DNA of 64,000 nucleotides from CATQHW01 sp965215345 (GCA_965215345.1 CBDCDL010000001.1:558001-622000); one strand, 5' to 3'. Shown: positions 53,164-62,674, numbered from the stretch's first letter. The notes: generated by a model from the letters alone, not told the origin. Numbers and translations are program-made.

Positions 53164-54348
53164 CGAGGATCCGGCACGGGCCGGAACGCCTTCCTGCGTC
53201 TCCGCGACCACCTGGTCGACGACCGCGCGGAGCGCCTCCTGCTCGGTCGCTCCCTCGACGCGGCGGAGCCGGAACAGGTCCAGTTGCCGGTCTGCGCTCG
53301 TGCCGTCGCGGATGATGTCGCGCACGCGGTGCAGTTCCTCTTCGCAGCCGAGTGCGGCGGCATCGCCGGCCAGCGTGTCGATCAGCGCCTTGGCGTACTC
53401 GTCGATGTCCATGCGCCCGCCGGTGCCGTCATCGCCAAGGAACGCGAACACCCCGAAGCGCTGCGCCAGCCACCGGTTCTCCAGGATGATCTCCGTGCGC
53501 GGCTCGGCCGGCAGCTCGTCCGACCGCGCCTGCCGCAGCAGCATGCGGATGAGCGACGCATGGAGCGCGGCGATGGCCACCGCCTCGTCGACGCGCGGGC
53601 AGATGTCGCAGATGCGCAGCTCCACCGTCGGATGCAGTGCGGCCGGCCGGATGTCCCACCACAGCTCGCTGCCGTCCTGGATGAAATCCAGGCGCCGGTA
53701 CTCGTCCACGAGCCGGTCGTACTCCGCGCGCGACCGCAGCGGAGCGGGAGTGCTGGTGCGCGGGAGTGCGCCGAACAGATTCAGGCGATACGACTTGTAG
53801 CCGGTCATGCGGCCGCCGCTGAACGGCGACGACCCGGACAGCGCGTGCAGGAACGGCAGGTAGCGTCGCAGGGCGGTCATGACCCGAATGCGCTCGTCCT
53901 CGTCGCCGAAGCCGGCATGGATGTGCATGCCGCCGAATAGCATGCGCCGCACCGCGTCCTGGAAGAGAGCGGCGAACCGTTCGTAGCGCTTCGTGCGGGT
54001 GGGCGCCTGTTCGGTCCACCGGGCGAACGGATGGGTGGAGGAGGCCAGCACCGCGGCGCCGTGGCCGGCAGCCGCCGTCAGCACCAGGGCGCGGGTCTCC
54101 ACCAGGGCCTCGCGCACGTCGGCCACCGTGCTGCAGATGCGCGTATTGGTCTCGATCTGGGAGCGGAGGAACTCCGGGACCACCTTGTGCGGCCCGCTGT
54201 CCCGCTCGCAGGCGGCGAAGATGCCGGGGTCCGGATCGGCCAGCAGATCGCGCGTGTCCGGGTCGATCAGGAAGAACTCCTCCTCGACCCCGAGCGTGAC
54301 CGCCAGGGTGTCGCCGGGTTTCGCCGCCATGCCGGGTTTCGCCACCAT
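53155..54348 (-). CDS. YbdK-type glutamate-cysteine ligase-like carboxylate-amine ligase (GCS2 family)
   Basis: A 397-residue ATP-dependent ligase: LGVEEEFFLIDPDTRDL at the start, SQIETNTRICSTV, GGMHIHAGFGDEDE with a metal histidine, and TVELRICDICPRVDEAVAI are the family marks. It joins a carboxylate to an amine, as in weak gamma-glutamylcysteine synthesis. The N-terminus begins with an 18-bp unit present twice (MVAKPG MAAKPG), each copy offering an ATG (54348 and 54330). It starts directly after the Gfo/Idh stop codon, with no spacer. Confidence 0.92.
   Translation of the reverse strand: MVAKPGMAAKPGDTLAVTLGVEEEFFLIDPDTRDLLADPDPGIFAACERDSGPHKVVPEFLRSQIETNTRICSTVADVREALVETRALVLTAAAGHGAAVLASSTHPFARWTEQAPTRTKRYERFAALFQDAVRRMLFGGMHIHAGFGDEDERIRVMTALRRYLPFLHALSGSSPFSGGRMTGYKSYRLNLFGALPRTSTPAPLRSRAEYDRLVDEYRRLDFIQDGSELWWDIRPAALHPTVELRICDICPRVDEAVAIAALHASLIRMLLRQARSDELPAEPRTEIILENRWLAQRFGVFAFLGDDGTGGRMDIDEYAKALIDTLAGDAAALGCEEELHRVRDIIRDGTSADRQLDLFRLRRVEGATEQEALRAVVDQVVAETQEGVPARAGSSSV
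54313..54348. repeat. 18-bp direct duplication at the YbdK start
   Basis: Two adjacent 18-base copies of GCCGGGTTTCGCC(G/A)CCAT, differing at one base. On the minus strand each provides ATG and encodes MxAKPG. Confidence 0.9.
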
Positions 54349-55434
54349 TCAGTCCAGCGTGGACTGCCGGCGGCATTCTTCCATGATGCGCATCTGCCGC
54401 AGCACCTGCTCGGCGGTGACCGGCAGCGGTCCGCCGCGGCGGATGGCGTCGAACAGCTCCCGATAGTAACGGGCCTCGCCCTCGGCCTCAGGGACGCCGG
54501 CGGCCTTGGCCTCGTCGAGCCTCCAGCGTCGTTCGACCCATTCGACCTGCTCCCGGTTGTAGCTGCGGTCTCCGGTCGGCTCGGTGGACAGGTGGCGCTC
54601 GGGGCGGCTGCCGGGCCGCACGCAGCGCCAGGTCAGCTCGCCGTTGCCGCCCACCAGCCCGCCTTCCGAGCCCATGACGTGGAGCATCGGCTGCTCGTAG
54701 GCGCAGGTGGAGGTGATCTCGATGTCGATCGTCGGCGCCGCGGCAGAGTCCGGATCCGCGGGATCAGGGGCGAGGACGATCTTGAGATGGTCCTCCGCGT
54801 CGCCGAGGGTCTGCACGCAGTCGCTCACGTACAGCACGCGCGGCTCGCCCGGGCCGAACAGCGTCAGGGCGGCGTCGATCAGGTGGGCGCCGGTGTTGTT
54901 GAGCGATCCGCCGCCGAAGCGCCGCAGGGTCTGCCAGTCCCAGCGTCTGCCGAAGCCGTGGTCGACCAGCCGCACCTGAACGAGGCGCCCGAGCTCGCCT
55001 GCGCCCGCGATGGCGAGCAGTTTCTGCAGCTCGGGCCGGAAGCGCCAGTTCTGGAACACGGACAGCAGCCGGCCGGTGGCGTCCCGGACCGCCACCATGC
55101 GCTCGGCCTCCTCGAGCGAGGTGGCCATCGGCTTCTCGCCGACCACGTGGCGGCCGGACTCCAGCGCGGCGATCGCGTACGGGGCGTGCAGGTGGCTCGG
55201 CACCGCGACCACGACCAGCTCGACCTCGGCGTCGGCCAGCAGGTCGTCGAACTCGACGCAGGAGCGGCAGCCGAAGCGCTGCTCGGCCTCGGCGCGGCGC
55301 TCGGCCAGGTGGTCCTGGACCGCGACCACGGTGAATCGCTCGGGCTGCTCGGCGAGCAGGCGCGCGTGGATGTTCCAGCCGCTGCGGCCCAGGCCGGCGA
55401 TGGCGGCGCGCACGGGAGGGACGGACGTACTCAT
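54349..55434 (-). CDS. Gfo/Idh/MocA-family oxidoreductase
   Basis: A 361-residue NAD(P) oxidoreductase with AIAGLGRSGWN as the nucleotide loop, GEKPMAT as the catalytic motif and the beta-sheet domain after GGGSLNNTGAHLIDAAL. Sugar or polyol substrate unknown. Start at 55434 next to the divergent ankyrin gene. The stop abuts the YbdK start exactly, so both are probably translated from one message; the relationship between the two activities is unknown. Confidence 0.92.
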   Translation of the reverse strand: MSTSVPPVRAAIAGLGRSGWNIHARLLAEQPERFTVVAVQDHLAERRAEAEQRFGCRSCVEFDDLLADAEVELVVVAVPSHLHAPYAIAALESGRHVVGEKPMATSLEEAERMVAVRDATGRLLSVFQNWRFRPELQKLLAIAGAGELGRLVQVRLVDHGFGRRWDWQTLRRFGGGSLNNTGAHLIDAALTLFGPGEPRVLYVSDCVQTLGDAEDHLKIVLAPDPADPDSAAAPTIDIEITSTCAYEQPMLHVMGSEGGLVGGNGELTWRCVRPGSRPERHLSTEPTGDRSYNREQVEWVERRWRLDEAKAAGVPEAEGEARYYRELFDAIRRGGPLPVTAEQVLRQMRIMEECRRQSTLD

Positions 55435-55539
55435 GACGGGCGGATCATAGCCCACCGGTCGCAAGACCGCGCGCGGACCGCACCGCCGCACCGCGCCTCG
55501 CGTGCACCACTCATTCCGACGTGCTACGATGAAGCACCC

Positions 55540-56499
55540 ATGACTCGGCACTGGAGCCGCACGCTGAGCGTGGCGGTGCTGCTCGGCACCATGGCGCTGC
55601 GGCTGCCGGCTCAGGATTGTAGCGAGTGGAATACGCGAGCTTTCTTCGCGGGGGCACAGCCGCCCGTGGAGGCGTGTCTGAGTCAGGGCGCCGACGTGTC
55701 GGCGCGCGATGGCAGTGGCTGGACGCCGCTGCACTTCGCGGCAGCACTGAATGCCGATGAGGACATCATCTCGAGGTTGGTGGCACATGGTGCCGACGTG
55801 TCGGCGCGCGATAACAATAGCTGGACGCCGCTGCACTTCGCGGCAGCGCGGAATGCCAACGAGGACATCATCTCGAGGTTGGTGGCACACGGCGCCGATG
55901 TGTCGGTACGGGATGAGAAAGGCAGGACCCCGATGCATCTGGCGGCTTATGGCAACGAGAACCCCAACGTAATTACCGCACTGGAGAGCGCTGGAGCCAA
56001 GGTCGAAGTGCGCGATCTGGACGCCTTGACTCCGCTGCATCTGGCAGCCTTCCATAATCCCGAGCCCCGGACGATCACCGAGTTGACGCGTGTCGGAGCT
56101 GACGTACGCGCGCGCGACGTGAACCGGTGGACTCCATTGCACTGGGCGGCGTACGGCAGCAATGACGCGAGGGTCATCACTTTGCTGGCGCAAGAGGGTG
56201 CCGAGGTCGAGGCGCGCGACGCGTACGACCTTACCCCGCTTCACTGGGCCGCCAAGAACAATCCGAAGCCCGCGGTCATCGAGGCGCTGACGGAGGCCGG
56301 GGCTGATGTAGAGTCGCAGGACTTTACCAGTGGCTGGACTCCGCTGCATCTGGCGGTCGTAGGCGAGAATCCCGACGCCATCACAGCGCTGCTCGAAGCC
56401 GGAGCCGACGCGACCACGTTGGATTGGGACGACAAGAAACCCTGGGATTACGTAAATGATAGTCTGAAGAATGACCAAGCCTATCAAAGGCTCAGATGA
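55540..56499 (+). CDS. Secreted ankyrin-repeat protein
   Basis: A 319-residue protein with a signal peptide (SRTLSVAVLLGTMALRLPA, cleaved near residue 25) and about eight ankyrin repeats of 34 residues with the TPLHxAA signature. Repeats two and three (around 55684-55890) are almost identical at the DNA level, about 102 bases apart, so the array has expanded recently. Ankyrin proteins exported by symbionts can bind host proteins. A small membrane protein gene overlaps its 3' end. Confidence 0.92.
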   Translation: MTRHWSRTLSVAVLLGTMALRLPAQDCSEWNTRAFFAGAQPPVEACLSQGADVSARDGSGWTPLHFAAALNADEDIISRLVAHGADVSARDNNSWTPLHFAAARNANEDIISRLVAHGADVSVRDEKGRTPMHLAAYGNENPNVITALESAGAKVEVRDLDALTPLHLAAFHNPEPRTITELTRVGADVRARDVNRWTPLHWAAYGSNDARVITLLAQEGAEVEARDAYDLTPLHWAAKNNPKPAVIEALTEAGADVESQDFTSGWTPLHLAVVGENPDAITALLEAGADATTLDWDDKKPWDYVNDSLKNDQAYQRLR

Positions 56500-56500
56500 T

Positions 56501-56872
56501 ATGAGCACGGACGATAGCGAAGTCGATGACGCGACGCATCCATCTCAGGTCGAAGCCGGTAGAGGCTGGCGGAGACGATGGAGCGGCGAGACTATTGCCA
56601 TCATCGGCACCGGAGCCGGTATTGCAGTCACTATTCTCCTCTCCATTCTGGCGACGCATAATTCTCTCACCAACCGCTTGGATAACCTGAGCATGTATCG
56701 CGAAGATCGTTTGGAGACCGTGCGGCAGGAATACAGGAGCCTTCTCGGAGATCTCCAAGGGAGCATCAACGAGAGCGTGGCAGAGCTGGAGTCGCGTATC
56801 CGAGCCATCGAGATCGCCCAATCGAACGTTGCAGGGCAACTCGAGATAATGCAGGAGTCCGCACGAAAATGA
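56501..56872 (+). CDS. Small membrane protein with coiled-coil C-terminus
   Basis: A 123-residue protein: acidic N-terminus, a single hydrophobic segment (TIAIIGTGAGIAVTILLSILA), then a long charged helix (DRLETVRQEYRSLLGDLQGSINE and onward, heptad-like) likely to be a coiled coil facing the periplasm. The ATG at 56501 is one base past the ankyrin stop; an in-frame ATG at 56471 would overlap. It is coupled to the ankyrin gene and may anchor or assist it. Unknown family. Confidence 0.6.
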   Translation: MSTDDSEVDDATHPSQVEAGRGWRRRWSGETIAIIGTGAGIAVTILLSILATHNSLTNRLDNLSMYREDRLETVRQEYRSLLGDLQGSINESVAELESRIRAIEIAQSNVAGQLEIMQESARK

Positions 56873-56932
56873 CGACGACTCGACCCGACAGGGTTCGCGC
56901 GTTGGCGCACACGTAGGTCCCTGCGAGCACTC

Positions 56933-57889
56933 GTGGCAGAGGTCCAGGTTCGCCTGCCGAGCACCGCTCGCTCCGTGCCGGAGCGGGTGTTCTTCACGCT
57001 GCGGCGCTACTGGTTCGTCTACCTGCTGATGTTTCCCGGTCTGGCCTGGATCGCGGTGTTCCAGTACGCGCCGATGTACGGCCTGCTGGTCGCCTTCAAG
57101 GACTTCAACATCGTCAAGGGCATCATGCTCAGCCCGTGGGTGGGCCTGGAGAACTTCCGGATCCTGTTCCAGACACCGCCGTTCTACATCGCGCTGCGCA
57201 ATACGCTGATCATCAACCTCTACAACCTGGCCTTCGGCTTCACCTTCACGGTGTTCCTGGCGCTGATGCTCAACGAGGTGCGGGTCTCCTGGTACAAGCG
57301 CACGGTGCAGACGATGGTCTACGTCCCGCACTTCGTCTCCTGGGTGGTGATGGGCGCTCTGGTGTCGCGCATGCTCTATCCCGAGCCCGACAGCCCGTTC
57401 AACGTCCTGGTCGGCCTGTTCGGGGTGCAGCCGCGCCACTGGCTGACGGACCCCGCGTACTTCCGCGGCATCGTCGTGGTCGTCAACACCATCAAGGATG
57501 CGGGCTTCGCCACCATCATCTACCTGGCGGCGCTGTCCAGCGTAAATCCCGACCTAGTGGAGAGCGCCCATTGCGACGGCGCGCACCGCGGCCACCTGAT
57601 GCGGCACATCTACCTGCCGCGCATCGCGCCGACCATCGCGGTGCTGTTCATCCTGCAGCTTTCCGGCCTGTTCAGCTCCAACTTCGACCTGATGTACAAC
57701 CTGTACAACCCGGCCGTGTACGACGTCGGGGACGTGCTCTCCACCTACCTGTACCGGACCGGGCTCTTGAACAGCAAGTTCGAGCAGGCGACCGCGCTCG
57801 GGCTGGTCTTCAACGTGCTCGGGCTGGTTCTGCTGCTGAGCGCCAACCGCGGCATCAGGCGCATGAACGTGATGGGCATCTTCGAGTGA
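56933..57889 (+). CDS. ABC sugar transporter permease, LplB type
   Basis: A 318-residue inner-membrane permease with six helices. The start YWFVYLLMFPGLAWIAVFQYAPMYGLLVAFKDFN is typical of LplB, and the cytoplasmic EAA loop reads ESAHCDGAHRGHLMRHIYLPRIAPT, slightly degenerate against the usual DGANRWQQ. It imports oligosaccharides (such as uronides or host glycans) with a partner. GTG start at 56933. The next permease starts inside its stop (TGATG). Confidence 0.92.
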   Translation: MAEVQVRLPSTARSVPERVFFTLRRYWFVYLLMFPGLAWIAVFQYAPMYGLLVAFKDFNIVKGIMLSPWVGLENFRILFQTPPFYIALRNTLIINLYNLAFGFTFTVFLALMLNEVRVSWYKRTVQTMVYVPHFVSWVVMGALVSRMLYPEPDSPFNVLVGLFGVQPRHWLTDPAYFRGIVVVVNTIKDAGFATIIYLAALSSVNPDLVESAHCDGAHRGHLMRHIYLPRIAPTIAVLFILQLSGLFSSNFDLMYNLYNPAVYDVGDVLSTYLYRTGLLNSKFEQATALGLVFNVLGLVLLLSANRGIRRMNVMGIFE

Positions 57890-58800
57890 TGACCGGGGGC
57901 ACACTCCGCGGCCGCCTGGGCTTCAACGTGTTCGACGTGTTCGCAGTCGCATTCGTCGGCGTGTTCGCCGTGCTCGCCGCCTACCCGATGTGGTACGTGC
58001 TGGTCGTGTCGCTCATGCCGTACGCCGAATTCATCCGGGCCGACTTCATCCTGCTGCCGTCGCTGAACCCGGACCTGACCTACTACCACGGCATCATGAT
58101 CGGCGCTCCGCAGCTCTTCCTGCGCGCCATGTCCGTCTCCATCGTCAAGACCACGGTCGGGGCAGGCGGCGGCGTCGTGGTCACCGCCATGCTCGCCTAC
58201 GCCGTGACCAAGCGCCACGTGCCCGGAACGCGGCTCATCAACGTCCTGATCGTCCTCACCCTGTTCTTCTCCGGCGGCCTGATCCCGCTTTTCCTGCTGG
58301 TGGTCAAGCTCGGGTTGTACCGCTCGGCCCTGGCGCTGATCCTGGTCACGGCGTTCATCAACACCGCCTACTTCATCATCATGCGCAATTTCTTCTCCTA
58401 CACGGTGCCCAAAGATCTCGAGGATGCCTGCTCGATCGACGGCGCCAACGAGGCGACGACGTTCTTTCGCATCATCCTGCCGATCTCCAAGCCGATGATC
58501 ACGGCGATCCTGCTGTTTCTGGCGGTCTACCACTGGAACGACTACGTCAGTTGGCTGTATTTCGTGGGCGACGCAACGGTCGCGCCGTTCGCGATCCTGC
58601 TCCTCAGGGTGCTGGAACGGCCGACGGTCTTCTTCGACTCGGCGGCCGGGCAGCGCTTCATCGAGGACGAGGGCTGGATTCCTCCGAGGCAGCTCGTGAT
58701 GGCGACCATCGTGCTCGCCATGCTGCCGATCCTGATGCTGTACCCGTTCCTGCAGCGGTACTTCGCCAAGGGCATCCTGATCGGCGCCGTCAAGGAGTAG
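57889..58800 (+). CDS. ABC sugar transporter permease, YtcP/AraQ type
   Basis: A 303-residue partner permease: FDVFAVAFVGVFAVLAAYPMWYVLVVSL, the ECSIDGANEATTFFRIILPISKPM EAA-loop, and the YHWNDYVSWLYFVGDATVAPFAILLL block. The ATG at 57889 overlaps the LplB stop by one base. No ATPase gene is adjacent, as usual for this type (shared MsmX-like ATPase). The next downstream solute-binding gene starts at 63368. Confidence 0.93.
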   Translation: MTGGTLRGRLGFNVFDVFAVAFVGVFAVLAAYPMWYVLVVSLMPYAEFIRADFILLPSLNPDLTYYHGIMIGAPQLFLRAMSVSIVKTTVGAGGGVVVTAMLAYAVTKRHVPGTRLINVLIVLTLFFSGGLIPLFLLVVKLGLYRSALALILVTAFINTAYFIIMRNFFSYTVPKDLEDACSIDGANEATTFFRIILPISKPMITAILLFLAVYHWNDYVSWLYFVGDATVAPFAILLLRVLERPTVFFDSAAGQRFIEDEGWIPPRQLVMATIVLAMLPILMLYPFLQRYFAKGILIGAVKE

Positions 58801-58815
58801 AGGGCAGGGCACCGC

Positions 58816-60441
58816 TCAGGCCGGCACGATCGTCACGTCCACCTCGTCGACGACGATCGGCTCCGGGTCCGGCACCGCGCCGACGTCCACCATCCCGGAG
58901 AACAGCAGTGTCAGGGTGAGGTCGTTGTCGCCGCGCACCACCAAGTCGGGAGTCAGGTCGATGACGCAGGTGGTGTGCGGCGGCAACGGCCGGCCCGCCT
59001 GCGCCGGGCGCCCTTCGCGGTGGTACACGCGGCGAAGTTGCCCGGCCGGAACCTCGGTGCCGTTGAGGTCCACGGCGATCCGGTCGGCCGATCCCAGCCC
59101 GACGGCGCGCAGGAACAGCGTGGCGCTGGCGGTCTTCCCGACCTCCTCGAACAGCCGGAATCGGTAGCTCGCCGACGGGCTGCCCGGCTCGCGCGGCAGG
59201 ACCAGCTTCCGGTCCTTCATCGTGCCGCACACGTTGGCGCCGGACGGGCTGATGCCGTGGTAGCCGCCCCACATCGAGCGGTAGGTGTAGTGACGGACGC
59301 CGTCGGCCACCCGCTTCGGGTCGCGCGCCTCGCGCAACAGGCGGAAGGCCGCAGGCCAGCCGGTCTCCGCGCCGCGCCTGCCGGAACGGAACCCGCCCCA
59401 GTGCTTCTGGAAGTTGTAGACGGACATGCCGTCGGCGCCCTGGTGGCGCAGCGCGTGCGCCAGCGCGCGGTAGTGCTCCGCCGTCGCCGGCGGGCCGAAG
59501 CTCTCGCGCGAGCAGCAGTACGGCTGCACGCCGGGGTAGAGCCGGCACGGCGTCCCGGCGGTGAGAGCACGGAACTCCTCGCAGGCGGCGTTGAAGTTCG
59601 TGAACGACGAGTCCATCGGAGCGACGAAGTCGACCAACGCACCGCCGATCCACGCCGGCACGTCCAGTCCCACCGCATGACAGTCCTCCAGGGTCTCCGG
59701 CGCCAGCACGCCCAGCTCCAGCCGCCGCCCGCGCGCGGCGCCGCGCTCGTCGAGCATCGCGCGCAGCCGCTCGATCAGGCCGGTCATCAGCGGCTGCCGC
59801 TCGCGGGCCGGGCTCCGGTCGCCGCCGGGCGCGGGGAAGTAGAGGCCGTCGCGCATGGTGAGCAGGACGCCGTCCACGTCGAAGCGCGTCACCACCTCGG
59901 CGACGACGCCGTACAGGTAATCGCGCACCTCGGGGACCGTGAAGTCCATCCGGTTGCCCGGCAGGAAGGCGCCGCCGGGCGGCACGTCCGTGATCTTCCA
60001 CTGCGGGTTGCGGTGCAGGAACATGCCGCCCTGGTCGGGCGCGCCGTGGTTGTCGTTGACCCGGAACCCGGCCAGGCAGCGCATGCCGCGCTCCCGGCAG
60101 CGCTCCAGCATCACCTGCAGCGGCATGATGCCGTCGTCCATCATCGGCAGGAACCGCCGGTGCTGCGGGCGCGCGTCGTACTCGAAGCGCTCGGAGCGGA
60201 AGTACATGGTCCAGCCGGCGTTGTAGACCTCCTGCACGAACACGTCGGCGTCGCTGGTGGCCACGTGGTCGATGAACCTGCGGAGCTCTTCCGGCGTGGC
60301 AGGATGCGAGGTGATCAGCGGCCGGGCGTCGCCCGGGTCGAAGTCGTAGTTGGCCACGTTGGACGGATCGCTGACGTAGACCAGCTCCCAGTCGCGCGGC
60401 GGCCTGGTGTCGGGGGGCGTGGCAGAGGGCATCGTCGTCAC
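58816..60441 (-). CDS. Glycoside-hydrolase-like TIM-barrel protein
   Basis: A 541-residue protein with a long barrel-like N-terminal region (DVFVQEVYNAGWTMYF, GMRCLAGFRVNDNHG, FDVDGVLLTMRDGLYF, VDFVAPMDSSFTNFN, GADGMSVYNFQKHWGG) and a C-terminal beta domain ending in a jelly-roll-like segment. It resembles GHL10-like glycosidases, but I cannot name the family. No signal peptide. It is convergent with the permease operon and 13 bases from the sialidase-like gene on the same strand, suggesting joint glycan processing. Confidence 0.55.
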   Translation of the reverse strand: MTTMPSATPPDTRPPRDWELVYVSDPSNVANYDFDPGDARPLITSHPATPEELRRFIDHVATSDADVFVQEVYNAGWTMYFRSERFEYDARPQHRRFLPMMDDGIMPLQVMLERCRERGMRCLAGFRVNDNHGAPDQGGMFLHRNPQWKITDVPPGGAFLPGNRMDFTVPEVRDYLYGVVAEVVTRFDVDGVLLTMRDGLYFPAPGGDRSPARERQPLMTGLIERLRAMLDERGAARGRRLELGVLAPETLEDCHAVGLDVPAWIGGALVDFVAPMDSSFTNFNAACEEFRALTAGTPCRLYPGVQPYCCSRESFGPPATAEHYRALAHALRHQGADGMSVYNFQKHWGGFRSGRRGAETGWPAAFRLLREARDPKRVADGVRHYTYRSMWGGYHGISPSGANVCGTMKDRKLVLPREPGSPSASYRFRLFEEVGKTASATLFLRAVGLGSADRIAVDLNGTEVPAGQLRRVYHREGRPAQAGRPLPPHTTCVIDLTPDLVVRGDNDLTLTLLFSGMVDVGAVPDPEPIVVDEVDVTIVPA

Positions 60442-60454
60442 TCCGGCGACCCTG

Positions 60455-62662
60455 CTACTCGGGCGACCAGGTGGTCGCGTGGACGCCCTCGTCGCGGGCT
60501 CCGGCCCACAGGGTCAGCACGCGGCCGTCGCGCAGCAGCACCGAGCTGGTGCGCGCGTCCATGGGGTGGTAGGCCAGGATGTAGGGGTCGGGGTCCCAGG
60601 TCCGTCCGCCGTCGGGGCTCACCAGCGCGCGGGGGCCGCCGACGGCGTCCTTGTGGTCGTAGGTCAGCACGACGCGGCCGTCCGGCAGGCCGACGGCATC
60701 CGCGGACACCATGTGCAGACGGGTGACCAGGAACGGGGTGGTCCAGTCGTAGCCGCCGTTGGCGGAGAACATGATCGCCTCGTTCTTGTAGCGGCCCGGT
60801 CCGACCCGGTTGAGCGAGGGCGCCGGCCAGGTCGCGTGGCCGCCGCCCTGCTCGGCGGGCGCGTCGAACAGGTCCGGGTGCAGGTACTCCCGCTGGAAGC
60901 GCGTCGCGCAGAGCAGCTCGCCCGACGGCAGCTCCAGGAGGTTCGACTCGCAGGAGCCGGGCGGCAGCACCGTCCAGTCGCCCCAGGTTCTGCCGTCGTC
61001 CTGCGAGCGCAGCAGGACGTCCCCCTCGTATCCGGCCCGGCGCGCGGCATCGTTCCAGGCGTTGCCGCAGAAGCAGATCACGGTGCCACAGGCGAGCTGC
61101 ACGATGCGGCTGCCGTCGCCCTGACCGCAGTAACGCGTCGGCCGCGGCGCCAGCTCGGAATCCGTCCACGTGCGCCCGCCGTCGTCGCTGCGTGCCACGC
61201 GGGGCTCGCGCGTGGGGAACGTGCCGCGCGCCGGGTCGGCCTCCTCGATCAGCGCGGCATAGCTCGCGAGGAAGGTGCCGGCGCCGGTCACGCCGAACCC
61301 GAACACCGCCGGATCGCGTCCCGACAGCGGGATCTCGGCCAGGAAGCTCCACGTGCGCCCCTCGTCGGTGGAGCGGTGGATGCGGCAGTCGCGGCTCGAG
61401 TAGACCAAGCTGCCGTCGGGATGGCGGCAGACGACCGCTCCCTTGCCGCCGGCGCCGGCGAAGTATCGGTGCTCGGCCGCCACGCGCCGGCAGGCCACCA
61501 TCTCGAAGTTCTCGACGTAGTCGCCGCCCTCGTAGCGGTCGTCGGGGCGCATGCGCACCATGCCGTTGTCCAGGTAGCCGCGGGCGTCCACCCGGTCGCT
61601 CCACAGGTTGGGGTACACCAGCGGCGGTTTCTCGAGGCCTTCCGGGGTCCAGCGCACCACGCCGATCGCCGGCCGGCGGCCCCACTCGTCCATGCCGGGG
61701 CCGTAGATGGTGGGCGCGTACGAGCCCAGCGCCGCGCCGCGGTGGAAGGCGGACACGATCGCGCCGTCCGTGGCCACCGCGGTGGCCGCGCTCACGCCGG
61801 CGCCGGCCAGCACCGGGCGCGCCTTCTCGCGGATGGCGTACCGGCACAGGCCGAGGACGTGCACGTCCTCGGCCCAGGTTACCGAGGTGCCCTCCGAGGG
61901 AGCGCCTAGCAAAGCGCGGGCGCCGTACGGGAAGTGCGGCATGCCGTAGCTCAGCACCAGGCGACCGTCGTCAAGCTCCGCGAGCTCGGCGCCCAGCGGT
62001 GCGAATCCGTCCGGGATGTTCCAGGTGGCGCCGCGGTCCTCGGACGCGGCCAGCGCGATGTCCCCGGCAGCGCCAGCGACCGGGGCGACCAGCCGGCCGG
62101 AGCCGAGCTGCAGCGGGTGGAGCGTCCCGCATCCTGCCGGAAGCTCGGCCGCAGGCTCCCACGCGCCGCCGTCGGTCGAGCACAGGATGCGTCCCGGCAG
62201 GCAGAGCAGCAGCGCGCCGTCGCCCAGTGCGGTCAGGCACGCGCGCAGCGAGTCGGGAGGGTCCACGTCCAGAGTGGCGAGCACCTGCCACGGTCCCGCG
62301 GGGTCGTCGGCGCCCAATACAACCACGGATCCGCTGCGTTGGACTGTCGCGAAGAGCGTCCCGTCCCGGCCGGCGGTCAGTGCAAGCACCACTCCGCCCG
62401 GCGCCTCGGGCGTTGCCAGGTCGGCAACCTGTGACCAGGTCACGCCGCCGTCGTCGCTGTGCGCCAGTGACCCGCCGCGGCCCGCGAGCACGAGGGCATC
62501 CCCCTGCCGGCAGAGCAGCGGATCGGCGTCGCCGAACAGCACTTCCTGCCGCTCGACCCGCAGCCGGCGGTAACGCAGCACGTGACTTTCGGTGTGATCG
62601 GACTCGAAGCGTTCCTTCATGTGAGAGTGCATGTGGGAGTGACTCATGTGGGAGTGACTCAT
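60455..62662 (-). CDS. BNR/sialidase-like beta-propeller protein
   Basis: About 720-735 residues with six Asp boxes (SDDGGVTW, SEDRGATW, STDEGRTW, SDDGGRTW, SQDDGRTW, SPDGGRTW), the signature of exo-alpha-sialidase propellers. It could release sialic acids or act as another glycosidase; the classical FRIP arginine motif is not evident. No clear signal peptide. The start is ambiguous: a 15-bp repeat carries ATGs at 62662, 62647, 62632 and 62620, giving a His/Met/Ser-rich start; the last one (KERFESDH) is the first conventional candidate. Confidence 0.82.
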   Translation of the reverse strand: MSHSHMSHSHMHSHMKERFESDHTESHVLRYRRLRVERQEVLFGDADPLLCRQGDALVLAGRGGSLAHSDDGGVTWSQVADLATPEAPGGVVLALTAGRDGTLFATVQRSGSVVVLGADDPAGPWQVLATLDVDPPDSLRACLTALGDGALLLCLPGRILCSTDGGAWEPAAELPAGCGTLHPLQLGSGRLVAPVAGAAGDIALAASEDRGATWNIPDGFAPLGAELAELDDGRLVLSYGMPHFPYGARALLGAPSEGTSVTWAEDVHVLGLCRYAIREKARPVLAGAGVSAATAVATDGAIVSAFHRGAALGSYAPTIYGPGMDEWGRRPAIGVVRWTPEGLEKPPLVYPNLWSDRVDARGYLDNGMVRMRPDDRYEGGDYVENFEMVACRRVAAEHRYFAGAGGKGAVVCRHPDGSLVYSSRDCRIHRSTDEGRTWSFLAEIPLSGRDPAVFGFGVTGAGTFLASYAALIEEADPARGTFPTREPRVARSDDGGRTWTDSELAPRPTRYCGQGDGSRIVQLACGTVICFCGNAWNDAARRAGYEGDVLLRSQDDGRTWGDWTVLPPGSCESNLLELPSGELLCATRFQREYLHPDLFDAPAEQGGGHATWPAPSLNRVGPGRYKNEAIMFSANGGYDWTTPFLVTRLHMVSADAVGLPDGRVVLTYDHKDAVGGPRALVSPDGGRTWDPDPYILAYHPMDARTSSVLLRDGRVLTLWAGARDEGVHATTWSPE

Positions 62663-62674
62663 GTGGGCGTGACT
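62618..62674. repeat. 15-bp repeat with multiple ATGs at the sialidase-like gene start
   Basis: Three 15-base units CATGTGGGAGTGACT (the last with one change) plus a partial unit run from 62618 to 62674. Each contains CAT, an ATG on the coding strand, in frame. Confidence 0.9.
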
